A stretch of 64,000 bases of DNA. Source: UBA1952 sp965246905. Lineage in GTDB: Bacteria > Bacteroidota > Bacteroidia > Chitinophagales > Chitinophagaceae. The translations under genes were made by a program, and so were the position numbers. Below the pieces are notes generated by a model that saw only the letters and a list, made by a program, of their open reading frames with translations, did no database searches and had not been told where the DNA came from. Shown piece by piece: positions 18,127 to 25,514 of the stretch (the stretch's first letter is position 1; each line of letters opens with the position of its first letter). Where the stretch lies: assembly GCA_965246905.1 (NCBI GenBank), contig CBDFFZ010000031.1, forward strand, positions 33,323 to 97,322, read 5' to 3'.

Positions 18127-19758
18127 ATGTTAGCAGTACAGAATTTATCGCTTCGCTATGGCAAGCGTGTTTTATTTGAGGATGTAAATGCCCGGTTTGT
18201 CGAGGGCAATTGCTATGGTATTATCGGAGCGAACGGAGCAGGTAAATCCACTTTCCTTAAAATACTTTCCGGCGAAATTGAGCCGACAACAGGCAAAGTA
18301 GAAATTGGCAAAGATCAGCGTATGAGCGTGCTGAAGCAAAATCATTATGAATTTAATGATATGCCGGTGCTGGAAACGGTAATGCGCGGCAATACCAAGC
18401 TTTTTGATGTAATGCGGGCAAAAGATAAAATCTATGCAAAGGAAGATTTCTCGGAAGAGGATGGGCTGAAAGCTGGAGAGCTGGAAGGTATTTTTGCAGA
18501 AATGGATGGCTGGAATGCAGAAAGCGATGCTGCAACATTATTAAGTAATCTTGGTATAAAAGAAGAATTTCATTATAAGCTTATTAAAGATTTGGATGGC
18601 AATCAGCGGGTTAGGGTATTGCTGGCTCAGGCGCTTTTTGGCAATCCCGATATCCTGCTACTTGATGAGCCTACCAATGATCTTGATCTTGAAACCATTG
18701 CCTGGCTGGAAAATTTCCTTGCGGATTATGAAAAAATCGTATTGGTAGTATCGCACGATCGCCACTTTCTCGATACCGTCTGTACGCATGTTGCCGACAT
18801 AGATTTTGGGAAAATCTCGATATTTACAGGTAATTATTCCTTCTGGTATGAGAGTTCACAGTTACTATTAAAGCAGCGAACCGATTCTAATAAGAAATCA
18901 GAAGATAAAATTGCCGAACTGAAAGAATTTATCGCGCGTTTTTCTGCAAATGCCTCAAAATCAAAGCAGGCAACGAGCAGGAAAAAAGCATTGGATAAAA
19001 TTAAGCTTGAAGATATGACCGCCTCTACGCGGAAGTATCCTGCAATTTTATTTAATAACCAGGTTCGCGATGCGGGCGACCAGATTATTGAAATAAAGGG
19101 ACTGGGAAAAGTATCAAACGGCGAGACGCTCTTTAAGAATATTTCTTTTGATCTTAAACGCGGCCAAAAAGTTGCAATAATTTCGGATAATTCACTTGCT
19201 ACCAATGCATTTTACAGCATCTTATCGGGGGAGGATACTGATTTTGAGGGCAGCTTTAAATGGGGTGTCACGATCACTACGACTTATCTGCCCAATGATA
19301 ATTCGATCTATTTTGCCAATGATGATCTTAACCTCATTGATTGGCTGCGCCAGTATTCAGAAGAAAAAGATGAAACATTTATACGCGGCTTTTTAGGCAG
19401 GATGCTTTTTAGCGGCGAAGAAACATTGAAAAAATGTACAGTGCTGAGTGGAGGAGAGAAGATGCGCTGCATGATGAGCCGGATGATGATGCTTAAAGGT
19501 AATGTGTTGATGATGGATGAGCCAACTAACCACCTGGATCTGGAAAGCATTACAGCGCTCAATAATGGTATGAAGGATTTTAAGGGAACTATTCTGTTTA
19601 CAACCCGCGACCACGAACTTGCACAAACCGTAGCCGATAGGGTGATAGAGATTACGCCGAATGGTCTCATAGACCGGGAAATGGCTTTCGATGAATATCG
19701 TGGAAATGACCGCGTGAAGGCGATTAAGGCGGATATGTATGGCATTGCTATTGTATAG
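18127..19758 (+). CDS. ABC-F family ATPase (YbiT-like) with one degenerate ATP site
   Basis: ABC-F proteins bind the ribosomal E site and modulate translation. Start at the ATG at 18127 (MLAVQNLSLRYGKRVLFEDV), giving 543 residues with two nucleotide-binding domains. NBD1 has an intact Walker A (GANGAGKSTF) but its signature reads LDGNQ instead of LSGGQ. NBD2 lacks Walker A (IISDNSLATNAF replaces G-x-x-G-x-G-K-T) but keeps LSGGEKMR and MDEPTNHLD. The linker has SKQATSRKK, typical of the YbiT group. Because ABC sites form between Walker A of one domain and the signature of the other, one site is complete and the other is degenerate. A strong terminator follows. Confidence 0.9.
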   Translation: MLAVQNLSLRYGKRVLFEDVNARFVEGNCYGIIGANGAGKSTFLKILSGEIEPTTGKVEIGKDQRMSVLKQNHYEFNDMPVLETVMRGNTKLFDVMRAKDKIYAKEDFSEEDGLKAGELEGIFAEMDGWNAESDAATLLSNLGIKEEFHYKLIKDLDGNQRVRVLLAQALFGNPDILLLDEPTNDLDLETIAWLENFLADYEKIVLVVSHDRHFLDTVCTHVADIDFGKISIFTGNYSFWYESSQLLLKQRTDSNKKSEDKIAELKEFIARFSANASKSKQATSRKKALDKIKLEDMTASTRKYPAILFNNQVRDAGDQIIEIKGLGKVSNGETLFKNISFDLKRGQKVAIISDNSLATNAFYSILSGEDTDFEGSFKWGVTITTTYLPNDNSIYFANDDLNLIDWLRQYSEEKDETFIRGFLGRMLFSGEETLKKCTVLSGGEKMRCMMSRMMMLKGNVLMMDEPTNHLDLESITALNNGMKDFKGTILFTTRDHELAQTVADRVIEITPNGLIDREMAFDEYRGNDRVKAIKADMYGIAIV

Positions 19759-19775
19759 AAATTTGATAGTTACAG

Positions 19776-19813
19776 AACAATCCGCTTCCTTATTAGGAGC
19801 GGATTGTTTTTTT
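19776..19813 (+). terminator. Rho-independent terminator after the ABC-F gene
   Basis: An 11-bp perfect stem (AACAATCCGCT at 19776-19786 and AGCGGATTGTT at 19798-19808) with an 11-base loop is followed by a T run. It lies 17 bp after the ABC-F stop and isolates it from the dif site and prophage. Confidence 0.9.
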
Positions 19814-19843
19814 GATAGAAAGAAGGAAGATATTAAAAAACCT

Positions 19844-19871
19844 ATTTAACATAATGTAAATTATAGAACGG
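19844..19871. other. dif-like XerC/XerD recombination site, left copy
   Basis: The site reads as an 11-bp XerD-type arm ATTTAACATAA, a 6-bp centre TGTAAA and a XerC-type arm TTATAGAACGG. The XerD arm is identical to that of Escherichia coli dif read on the opposite strand, and the XerC arm begins TTAT as there. A second copy with the same centre and the first nine bases of the XerC arm lies at 27565-27592, bounding the phage-like element. This copy has both arms close to consensus, so it probably remains the working chromosomal dif. Confidence 0.85.
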
Positions 19872-19968
19872 ACGAAAGGAAAGTATTTATAGTAAACATT
19901 CTAAAGTACCTATTGTATATTAAACGCCGATAATAACCCACATAATAACAATAAGTTATACAGGCACC

Positions 19969-20169
19969 ATGACCAAAACAGACAAGCGAATTCTAACGCA
20001 AAAACTAACAATTATGCTTACAGAAAGCTACGCCACCCACAGACACATCACAGACAGTGCTGGATTTCCCCGGTATCTCTATAATTCGCGAACCCTTAAT
20101 GAAGTTTTGCGTCCTGTCAATAAGAAAATAAAATCTATAGAGCACTTGTTAACGCTACTGGAAAAATGA
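19969..20169 (+). CDS. Small prophage protein, unknown function (66 aa)
   Basis: First gene of the prophage. The 66-residue product is basic and predicted mainly helical (MTKTDKRILTQKLTIMLTE at the start, KKIKSIEHLLTLLEK at the end). It has no membrane segment and no motif I recognise. It lies about 100 bp inside the left dif site and 7 bp before the zinc-ribbon gene, so the two are probably co-transcribed. An early regulatory role would suit its position, but nothing in the sequence proves it. Confidence 0.6.
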   Translation: MTKTDKRILTQKLTIMLTESYATHRHITDSAGFPRYLYNSRTLNEVLRPVNKKIKSIEHLLTLLEK

Positions 20170-20176
20170 TTGTCAT

Positions 20177-20374
20177 ATGGTTAATAAATCACCCGCTAAG
20201 AAAGCAACTCACCGCGCTAAGTGTAGCAAATGCCATAGAAAAATAATGGTGTCTAAAATGACTATACACCCGCCAATATGGACTGGCAATAACAAACGGC
20301 ATTACTGGTATACCTGTAATAGATGCTCAGGAAGGAAGGACAATTTCAAAACAAAGAAAATATTCCTTGCATAA
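20177..20374 (+). CDS. Small zinc-ribbon prophage protein (65 aa)
   Basis: A 65-residue, strongly basic protein with two CxxC knuckles (CSKC at about 16-19 and CNRC at about 48-51) separated by about 28 residues including HYWYT, the arrangement of a zinc ribbon. Binding of nucleic acid is likely from the charge and the ribbon. It is encoded 7 bp after the preceding small gene and about 310 bp before rep. A weak GC-rich inverted repeat follows its stop at about 20382-20407. Confidence 0.65.
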   Translation: MVNKSPAKKATHRAKCSKCHRKIMVSKMTIHPPIWTGNNKRHYWYTCNRCSGRKDNFKTKKIFLA

Positions 20375-20465
20375 ATAAAAAAGCCCGGCTTCTCACGGCC
20401 AAGCTTTATAAATATGTGGCCCTCTCACAGGCTGCAACATTTGTCACATTCTAAATCCAAAAAGA

Positions 20466-20690
20466 ATGCTTTACAAAAATAGTAAAGGCTGCGCATACAA
20501 TAGCGCTACCCTTCAAAAATTCTTTAGTAGCAATTCCGCGAACTCTCCGCGAAAATATCCTTATGCATCTGTCCGGTATGTGCATCGGCTCTGCGTGATT
20601 TTCTCGCCAAACATTGCGCCCTCTTTTTCAATCCTTTGCTACGATGCCCGTAACTGGCAAACATTGGGTTTAAAACTCTCTGTAATATGA
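20466..20690 (+). CDS. Possible small prophage ORF overlapping rep (74 aa, uncertain)
   Basis: An open frame of 74 codons whose TGA overlaps the rep ATG as ATGA, consistent with translational coupling. A CCTCTCACA leader motif, also found just before the capsid gene and the gene after it, lies at 20421-20429. The protein has no recognisable motif and is rich in Ser, Tyr and Cys. It may be real, or the stretch 20375-20686 may be a leader or origin region. I keep it at low confidence. Confidence 0.3.
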   Translation: MLYKNSKGCAYNSATLQKFFSSNSANSPRKYPYASVRYVHRLCVIFSPNIAPSFSILCYDARNWQTLGLKLSVI

Positions 20691-21973
20691 GCGTAATATC
20701 CTACGGCTCGAAACAGAGCAATATTCAAAAAATATTCTTCCGCAAACCGAAAGAGGGCTTCAAGTATAACTGCCCTCACGCTTACAATACCTCCTTGCCC
20801 TACACGGTTAATCTTGACTGGCTTCAATTGGGTGTAAGCCTTGCTGATGGTGCTTCGGGCCTTGAACTTGGTGAAGATTTTACACGCGGAAAATACCGCT
20901 ATGTCTGTGCGGCTACCGGCACGCAGCACTATAAATACAGGTACGATATCTATAAGGGTAATGACCTGCACTATTCCCTCGAAGTCTGCCCCCGGAATAA
21001 AGGCGCAAAAGACGAATTAAATTCAATTCTTAAGCTGGAAAACTGGTTGCTTTATGCTGACTGGCATACGGAACTTACCGCTTTCATCGCTACCAACATA
21101 AAAGAGGTTCTCCGCATATCCCGGGTTGATATCGCTGTGGACGGCGCAAACCATATCTACAACCTTATGTGCGATTATATGACCGGAAAATCGGACACCT
21201 ACGGTGTGAAAATGCTTGGAAAGAGCAAGATAACCGCGCATGAAATCAACAGGTTAACGAGGCGGCCCAAAGGTTTCTCTATCGGTTCTAAAAAGGGTAA
21301 TAAACAGATTGCGATATACAACAAAACTCAGGATATCGTACGCACGTCTAAGAACTATATCCGGGACTTTTGGGGCCTTAATGGCCTCGATATCACCGCT
21401 GAAAATTACCGCTTTGAAATGCGTGTAAAAAATAACTTTCTCCGGCAGCTATCCGGTGATATGCTACCTGCTGACTATACCCCGCTCTCTGTCCTTAACC
21501 TCTTAAAGGATACAGCATTTCAGCTTGACTTAGTACGAAAATCCTGTGATTCCTTTTTTGATTGGGTTTACATTGATGATATAAACGCCACCCGCTGTAC
21601 CCCGGTTAACCTGCTTGGGTTCCCTTCCTATGACTTTAAAAGAACTCCACTCGTGTACAATGGCACTGCCTATAAGGCTAAGATGCAAGTGCATAATACC
21701 TTCTTCCAGGTCGCAAAAGAAATCGTTGGCATTGAGGAAGGAATAGCCATAATCAGCAAGCAACTTGAAACCTATGAATTGCACGACTGGTACACTAATC
21801 GTATGCATGACTTTGCAAAACGCTACCGGACGCAAACCCCTGACGCTCTTGAATCCCTTCTAAAATGTAGTTTGCCTACCTCCCGTTCCTCTTTAAAAAT
21901 AATTAAGGATAGAATGCGGGAAATATACTTCTCTCAAAATGCAAAGCAATTAAAATTAAAACACAAATCATGA
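20687..21973 (+). CDS. Rolling-circle replication initiator (Rep_trans family)
   Basis: This 428-residue protein should nick the phage replicative form and start rolling-circle synthesis. Motifs of the Rep_trans (PF02486-like) family are NLDWLQLG (about 42-49), SRVDIAVD (145-152), GSKKGNKQIAIYNKTQ (200-215, Tyr211 a candidate catalytic residue) and YRFEMRVK (241-248). Similar initiators occur in small ssDNA phages and in plasmids related to pT181. The start at 20687 overlaps the preceding ORF as ATGA, and its TGA overlaps the next ATG in the same way. No helicase domain is present, so host helicase is probably used. Confidence 0.85.
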   Translation: MSVISYGSKQSNIQKIFFRKPKEGFKYNCPHAYNTSLPYTVNLDWLQLGVSLADGASGLELGEDFTRGKYRYVCAATGTQHYKYRYDIYKGNDLHYSLEVCPRNKGAKDELNSILKLENWLLYADWHTELTAFIATNIKEVLRISRVDIAVDGANHIYNLMCDYMTGKSDTYGVKMLGKSKITAHEINRLTRRPKGFSIGSKKGNKQIAIYNKTQDIVRTSKNYIRDFWGLNGLDITAENYRFEMRVKNNFLRQLSGDMLPADYTPLSVLNLLKDTAFQLDLVRKSCDSFFDWVYIDDINATRCTPVNLLGFPSYDFKRTPLVYNGTAYKAKMQVHNTFFQVAKEIVGIEEGIAIISKQLETYELHDWYTNRMHDFAKRYRTQTPDALESLLKCSLPTSRSSLKIIKDRMREIYFSQNAKQLKLKHKS

Positions 21974-22146
21974 ACCGAATTGTACGCACTAAGGATTACC
22001 AGCGCTTGTTTGACATCGCAGAATCAACCGCAAAAAAGTGGATTGCTAAAGACCGTAAATTTCTCAATATAAAGCGTCTTACGGCCCGGCATGTCGCAGA
22101 CCGGTATGGCCTCGACATAACCGATATGGCCCCTGTACTGGTCTAA
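21970..22146 (+). CDS. 58-aa helix-turn-helix/excisionase-like prophage protein
   Basis: A short gene whose ATG overlaps the rep stop (ATGA at 21970-21973). The product includes YQRLFDIAESTAKKWIAKD followed by LTARHVADRYGLDITDM, which resembles the winged-helix layout of MerR/excisionase-type small DNA-binding proteins (F-D-x-A-x-S-T-A-x-K-W for the HTH). A 14-bp direct repeat starts one base after its stop, which would suit an autoregulatory operator. The function is inferred from this pattern alone. Confidence 0.6.
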   Translation: MNRIVRTKDYQRLFDIAESTAKKWIAKDRKFLNIKRLTARHVADRYGLDITDMAPVLV

Positions 22147-22190
22147 AACGTACCTAAACGAGCATAAAAGCACCACAACGTACCTAAACG
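22147..22190. repeat. Two 14-bp iteron/operator-like repeats, 30 bp apart
   Basis: AACGTACCTAAACG occurs at 22147-22160 and 22177-22190, exactly 30 bp (about three helical turns) apart. The second copy continues TT, making AACGT-ACCTAA-ACGTT with 5-bp inverted arms. They lie between the 58-aa HTH-like gene and the capsid gene. They could be operators for the small protein, or Rep-binding iterons. Confidence 0.7.
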
Positions 22191-22275
22191 TTCCCGCTGT
22201 TATTCCTCGCCGTTGCAATCTTGTGCAAGCAAAGGGAATTACCCCGGCGCATAAAACCTCTCACACTCTCACAAA

Positions 22276-23100
22276 ATGCAACACTTAGTTTTCAACACTG
22301 GAACCGGCCAAGCCCGGGCCGAAATCCAAAACAACGTTATGAAGCTGCTTATCTCGGCTGACTATACCGTCCCTACCGCCTACCTTGCTCCAGTTTACCC
22401 GGGCCTGCTCGGTTCTACCTTACCCAAGATTCAGACCTTCCGCAATCTGATTAACGGCAAAATCACTGTAACCCGCTACTCACAGAACGGCTCGAAGCAA
22501 CTTATAACAAATATGTCGCTTACAGACCTTGCCGAAATCTGCGCCAACAATGAAGGCTTCATCTTCATTAAAGCATTAAGCGTTGACGGTACAAATACCA
22601 ACCTGCGCGTTGCATTCAGTATTGAGCTTTCAAACGTTGGTGCTATCCATTCTGACAAGCAAGATTTCTTGGTTGTCGAATTGCAGCAATTTACCACTTG
22701 GGCCGGTGCTGATACCGTTCAACGTAGTGCGCAAATTACGCTTTCCTCTCTCGGCAGCTATGTACGCACTCAGGAACACGTAAAGTATGAGCCGCTCTCC
22801 ATCAATGCGAATGCTATCATGAGCTTTGACGTGCAAGATGCTTACGCCCTTGCCGTTCCTGATGCACTGGATAAGCTTTTTCTTCACTCTGTATCCGGCG
22901 AAATTCTGGAAATCAATACTAACGAATTGGAAACGCTTGCTTGTGATTTGAGCGATACCGTTTACAACTGTGACGGTATTACCCTACCCTACTACAAATG
23001 GCGTGTATTGCCTATTCAGCTTGCATCTAAGCTGCAAATTCAGTGTAACAGTCAATGTGTCTGCTACATGATGTCTAACCGCGATTACACAAAGAATTAA
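22276..23100 (+). CDS. Putative major capsid protein of the prophage (274 aa)
   Basis: The largest structural gene candidate. The 274-residue protein is beta-rich and polar, with no signal peptide or membrane helix, which fits a capsid protein. Size and position match the double jelly-roll capsid proteins of FLiP (about 300 aa) and PM2 (269 aa); Microviridae capsid proteins are about twice this length. Segments such as TYLAPVYPG-like (AYLAPVYPGLLG) and VRTQEHVKYEPLSINANA look like capsid loops. It has its own leader AAAACCTCTCACA at 22253-22265 and is followed by a strong hairpin, as expected for a highly expressed gene. The fold assignment is inference; I cannot show homology. Confidence 0.65.
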   Translation: MQHLVFNTGTGQARAEIQNNVMKLLISADYTVPTAYLAPVYPGLLGSTLPKIQTFRNLINGKITVTRYSQNGSKQLITNMSLTDLAEICANNEGFIFIKALSVDGTNTNLRVAFSIELSNVGAIHSDKQDFLVVELQQFTTWAGADTVQRSAQITLSSLGSYVRTQEHVKYEPLSINANAIMSFDVQDAYALAVPDALDKLFLHSVSGEILEINTNELETLACDLSDTVYNCDGITLPYYKWRVLPIQLASKLQIQCNSQCVCYMMSNRDYTKN

Positions 23101-23142
23101 GCCGCTCATTCTGAGCGATTCCCAGTCCCTCCCTATCTCTCC

Positions 23143-23170
23143 AGCACCCGGCCCGCTTAAGCCGGGTGCT
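23143..23170 (+). other. Strong GC-rich hairpin after the capsid gene
   Basis: A perfect 10-bp stem AGCACCCGGC (23143-23152) and GCCGGGTGCT (23161-23170) with an 8-base loop lies 42 bp after the capsid stop. No T run follows, so it is a poor terminator in classical terms. It could protect or attenuate the capsid mRNA, or act on single-stranded phage DNA as a packaging or complementary-strand initiation signal. Confidence 0.7.
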
Positions 23171-23188
23171 AATTAAAAACCTCTCACA

Positions 23189-23389
23189 ATGTCCTTTTTC
23201 TCTGCATTAAAGTCTCACGCCGCCAAAACCGGCTTAACACGTACCCGGCACGGCATTAAGTTTGGCGGTGTCCTTAAAAACCTGCTCATGCCACATAAAA
23301 TGCTTGGCAATCTTATGCCACATAAGCATCTCATGCATGCGGCAATGGACAAATTCCATGCACCGGGCTTCCTAAAAGATATGTTGTAA
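23189..23389 (+). CDS. Small basic prophage protein (66 aa)
   Basis: A 66-residue, His/Lys/Met-rich amphipathic protein with MPHK repeated twice (LLMPHKMLG and LMPHKHLM). The leader AAAACCTCTCACA ends directly at its ATG, the same motif that precedes the capsid gene. Its stop overlaps the next ATG as TAATG. It may be a membrane-associated or DNA-condensing minor virion protein. I recognise no homologue. Confidence 0.65.
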   Translation: MSFFSALKSHAAKTGLTRTRHGIKFGGVLKNLLMPHKMLGNLMPHKHLMHAAMDKFHAPGFLKDML

Positions 23390-23766
23390 TGCTTGGCTTC
23401 CTAAAAAAAGATTCATGGGCTAAAATGTCCCTGAAACGCAAGCCCGGCGGTACTATGATGGGAAACCTTTTACGTAATGTAGTTCACAAACAAACTCAAG
23501 GCGCTTTCGGTAATGGTGCCATGCTCCAGCATACAGACGAAAGCAACGAAGATTTCAATAACCGTATGATTAAATCCATTGGCGCAGGCCTTTCCTCTGC
23601 AAGTGATACCGCTGGCCCCGGTGATACTCACGAAACAGAAAGCAAGGGGGTACACGCATTCACTGCCGGTGTAATCTCTGCCAAAGTAAAGCATTACGCG
23701 ATCTACGCCATCCCTGCTATTATTATCGCTGGAATCATCTACTTCTTCACTCGCAAAAAGCGTTAA
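23389..23766 (+). CDS. Prophage protein with C-terminal membrane anchor (125 aa)
   Basis: The product has a basic N-terminus, a polar acidic middle (about 40-95) and a C-terminal membrane helix (AIYAIPAIIIAGIIYFF, about 103-119) ending in TRKKR. This tail-anchored form is typical of membrane proteins in phages with an internal lipid layer. It overlaps the preceding gene by one base (TAATG), and its own TAA is followed one base later by the next ATG, so it is part of a tightly coupled structural operon. Confidence 0.7.
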   Translation: MLGFLKKDSWAKMSLKRKPGGTMMGNLLRNVVHKQTQGAFGNGAMLQHTDESNEDFNNRMIKSIGAGLSSASDTAGPGDTHETESKGVHAFTAGVISAKVKHYAIYAIPAIIIAGIIYFFTRKKR

Positions 23767-23767
23767 A

Positions 23768-24220
23768 ATGTACAACAACAACAACAATAATTACCGCTCA
23801 AACGGTGGCGGTGGCGGTGGCTACCAACAAAATAACTATGGCCGTTCCAACTACAACAACGGCGGTAATTACTACAACAACGGCGGCGGTGGTCAACGTC
23901 AAGTTAAAAAACATTCCGGCTCAAAAACCGGCTATTCACACGGCCAGCAAGACCACCCGTATGTAACAGGCTGGAACTATAGCAGGCGTAACGGCATGAC
24001 TAAAATCATTTGCGGCCCTTACAAAAACACAAAAAAAGTTACCTCTAAAACGGGTAAGGTATGGGAAAACTGGTGTGCTAAAATACAAGTCGGCAACCAG
24101 CAGCCCTACCTCTGCTCTTGTATGTTTGATGTTCAAAACAGGAAGGTCGTTATCCACCAGCTCGGGTGGGTGCTTAACCCTGCTAAGAACTATTGCGGAA
24201 CCTTCACAAAACGTAACTAA
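23768..24220 (+). CDS. Asn/Gly-rich prophage protein (150 aa), possible ssDNA-binding or spike protein
   Basis: The first 45 residues are low complexity: an Asn/Tyr/Gly run with stretches such as NNNNNN and GGGGGG. The C-terminal 80 residues are compositionally normal, with KIICGPYKNTKKV and VWENWCAKIQVGN, and contain four Cys (ICG, WCA, CSC). A flexible Gly/Asn linker joined to a small globular domain suits either a nucleic-acid-binding protein or a vertex protein. Its TAA overlaps the next ATG by one base. Confidence 0.65.
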   Translation: MYNNNNNNYRSNGGGGGGYQQNNYGRSNYNNGGNYYNNGGGGQRQVKKHSGSKTGYSHGQQDHPYVTGWNYSRRNGMTKIICGPYKNTKKVTSKTGKVWENWCAKIQVGNQQPYLCSCMFDVQNRKVVIHQLGWVLNPAKNYCGTFTKRN

Positions 24221-24357
24221 TGCGCCTCTATTCAATCTACGTAAAAGGCAATTACTACATATGCGATGTAGTGGCAAAAGATGAACGAAACGCCCGTGAG
24301 ATTGCCCGTAAGCAATTCCCGGCATGGAAAGTAGGATTTATCGCCCGCAAAGCATAG
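24220..24357 (+). CDS. 45-aa prophage micro-protein
   Basis: A short gene starting at an ATG that overlaps the previous stop (TAATG). The product MRLYSIYVKGNYYICDVVAK... has two short strands and then DERNAREIARKQFPAW. This arrangement of strands followed by a basic helix with K-x-FP is shared with the 46-aa gene at 26905-27045, suggesting that the two are paralogues. Function unknown. Confidence 0.6.
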   Translation: MRLYSIYVKGNYYICDVVAKDERNAREIARKQFPAWKVGFIARKA

Positions 24358-24417
24358 TAAACCCGGTGCATGCCCCGTAAGGCAGAGCCGGTATTTTAAC
24401 CTTTAAAATCCATCAAG

Positions 24418-24663
24418 ATGGGATATCCTAACAAAACAATTGAATCAGCTAAAACTGCAATCAATGTCATTAAGAACCTACGAAAGTACGCTGGCTATGC
24501 ACAGGCTGCTATTAATACCATTAGCTATGGTTATGAGCAATTCGAGGCAGCACGTACAGCAACAAATGCACCCGCACCCGCCTTGCAGAATACACCCGAC
24601 AATGAAGCTTCAATCCCGCTGCAAGGGGAAACGGTAATCCCAAACGAAAACCCCGACCTATAA
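24418..24663 (+). CDS. Small helical prophage protein (81 aa)
   Basis: The 81-residue product is helical in its first half (TIESAKTAINVIKNLRKYAGY) and then Pro/Asn-rich and acidic at the C-terminus (PDNEASIPLQGETVIPNENPDL in part). It has no clear membrane segment. Its stop overlaps the next ATG as TAATG. It may be a scaffold or minor virion protein. The 60 bases upstream hold only a weak CCGG-flanked hairpin. Confidence 0.6.
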   Translation: MGYPNKTIESAKTAINVIKNLRKYAGYAQAAINTISYGYEQFEAARTATNAPAPALQNTPDNEASIPLQGETVIPNENPDL

Positions 24664-24869
24664 TGTACTACAATGGAACATTACACACTCTTACGGCTAT
24701 TGGCGCTGGCGTATCGTTTACACCTCTCATGTTGGATGCCGCAATGGGCGCGCAACCCTCTACGTTAGTTACCTGCCTGGGATTTGGCACTGTCCTCTTT
24801 CAATTCCTCAACCATATCATTTTCAACCGTAAACTAAAAAAGCAAGCTCAACAAAATGGCTTATCCTAA
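24663..24869 (+). CDS. Small two-helix membrane prophage protein (68 aa)
   Basis: A 68-residue protein with two predicted membrane helices (LTAIGAGVSFTPLMLDAAMG and TLVTCLGFGTVLFQFLNHIIF) and a basic C-terminus (NRKLKKQAQQN). The layout resembles a holin as well as a virion membrane protein, and it lies one gene upstream of the lysin. Its 3' end overlaps the 38-aa membrane gene by 14 bp. Confidence 0.65.
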   Translation: MYYNGTLHTLTAIGAGVSFTPLMLDAAMGAQPSTLVTCLGFGTVLFQFLNHIIFNRKLKKQAQQNGLS

Positions 24870-24972
24870 CAAAAAGAAAAAGTGGCTTAAATGGGCCGCT
24901 ATCGCTATCGCTGCTATCATTAGCCTGCGCTACATTATGGCACATATGAAACCTGCCGAAAAGCACGATTAA
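24856..24972 (+). CDS. 38-aa single-pass membrane prophage protein
   Basis: A gene of 38 codons. The product begins MAYPNKKKKWLKW, has one membrane helix (AAIAIAAIISLRYIM) and ends in MKPAEKHD. Its start overlaps the previous gene and its stop overlaps the lysin ATG as TAATG, so its reality is supported by tight packing. It could be a holin or a small virion membrane protein. Confidence 0.6.
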   Translation: MAYPNKKKKWLKWAAIAIAAIISLRYIMAHMKPAEKHD

Positions 24973-25514
24973 TGACTAAGCAAGCATTCTACGATAAGTA
25001 TTATCCGTATGCTGCTGCTGCCACTAAAGGGACTGGAATATTCCCTTTGGTGGCACTTTCGCAAGCCGCCTTAGAATCCGCTTGGGGTACATCTAAATCA
25101 GCAACTCAGGGCAATAACTTTCACGGCATTAAAGCCTTTCGTGGTGAACCTTCTTTTACTATGCCTACTAAGGAAAGAGTCAACGGTGAGACGATAACCG
25201 TTATGGGTAAATTCATAAAATACTCGTCTCCGCTGGCATCATTTCAAGGTCACGTAAAGTTCCTTCAGGAAAATAAAAGATACACTATACACGGTGTATT
25301 TACAGCTAAAACTGAGGCGAACCAAGCCCGGGCAATAGCCCAAGCTGGCTATGCATCCGATGAGAACTATGCAACGCACGTTGTTGCTCTTATTAATGAA
25401 TTCCGTGGCTTTGGCCCTGCACCTGTTACCATGCTCTCAATCCCTGTCCTCGGGCCTGTAATTATTGCACTTTCAACCTTCTTCAAATATGGCCTACCGC
25501 ACTTCCACTTTTAA
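24972..25514 (+). CDS. Glucosaminidase (GH73-type) lysin of the prophage
   Basis: A 180-residue peptidoglycan hydrolase of the FlgJ/GH73 glucosaminidase type. The catalytic Glu35 lies in ALSQAALESAWGTS, followed by GNNFHGIKAF, the usual second motif, and YASDENYATHVVALINEF near the end of the domain. Residues about 150-175 form a hydrophobic C-terminal helix, unlike most free lysins, suggesting that it is anchored in the virion or host membrane and serves in DNA entry, lysis or both. It begins in TAATG overlap with the 38-aa gene and overlaps the next gene by 26 bp. Confidence 0.85.
   Translation: MTKQAFYDKYYPYAAAATKGTGIFPLVALSQAALESAWGTSKSATQGNNFHGIKAFRGEPSFTMPTKERVNGETITVMGKFIKYSSPLASFQGHVKFLQENKRYTIHGVFTAKTEANQARAIAQAGYASDENYATHVVALINEFRGFGPAPVTMLSIPVLGPVIIALSTFFKYGLPHFHF

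Noticed and set aside
18127..19758. ABC-F gene as a pseudogene because two ATP motifs are degenerate
   Set aside because: The frame is full length, and losses are confined to one of the two composite ATP sites while the other is intact, which indicates selection rather than decay.
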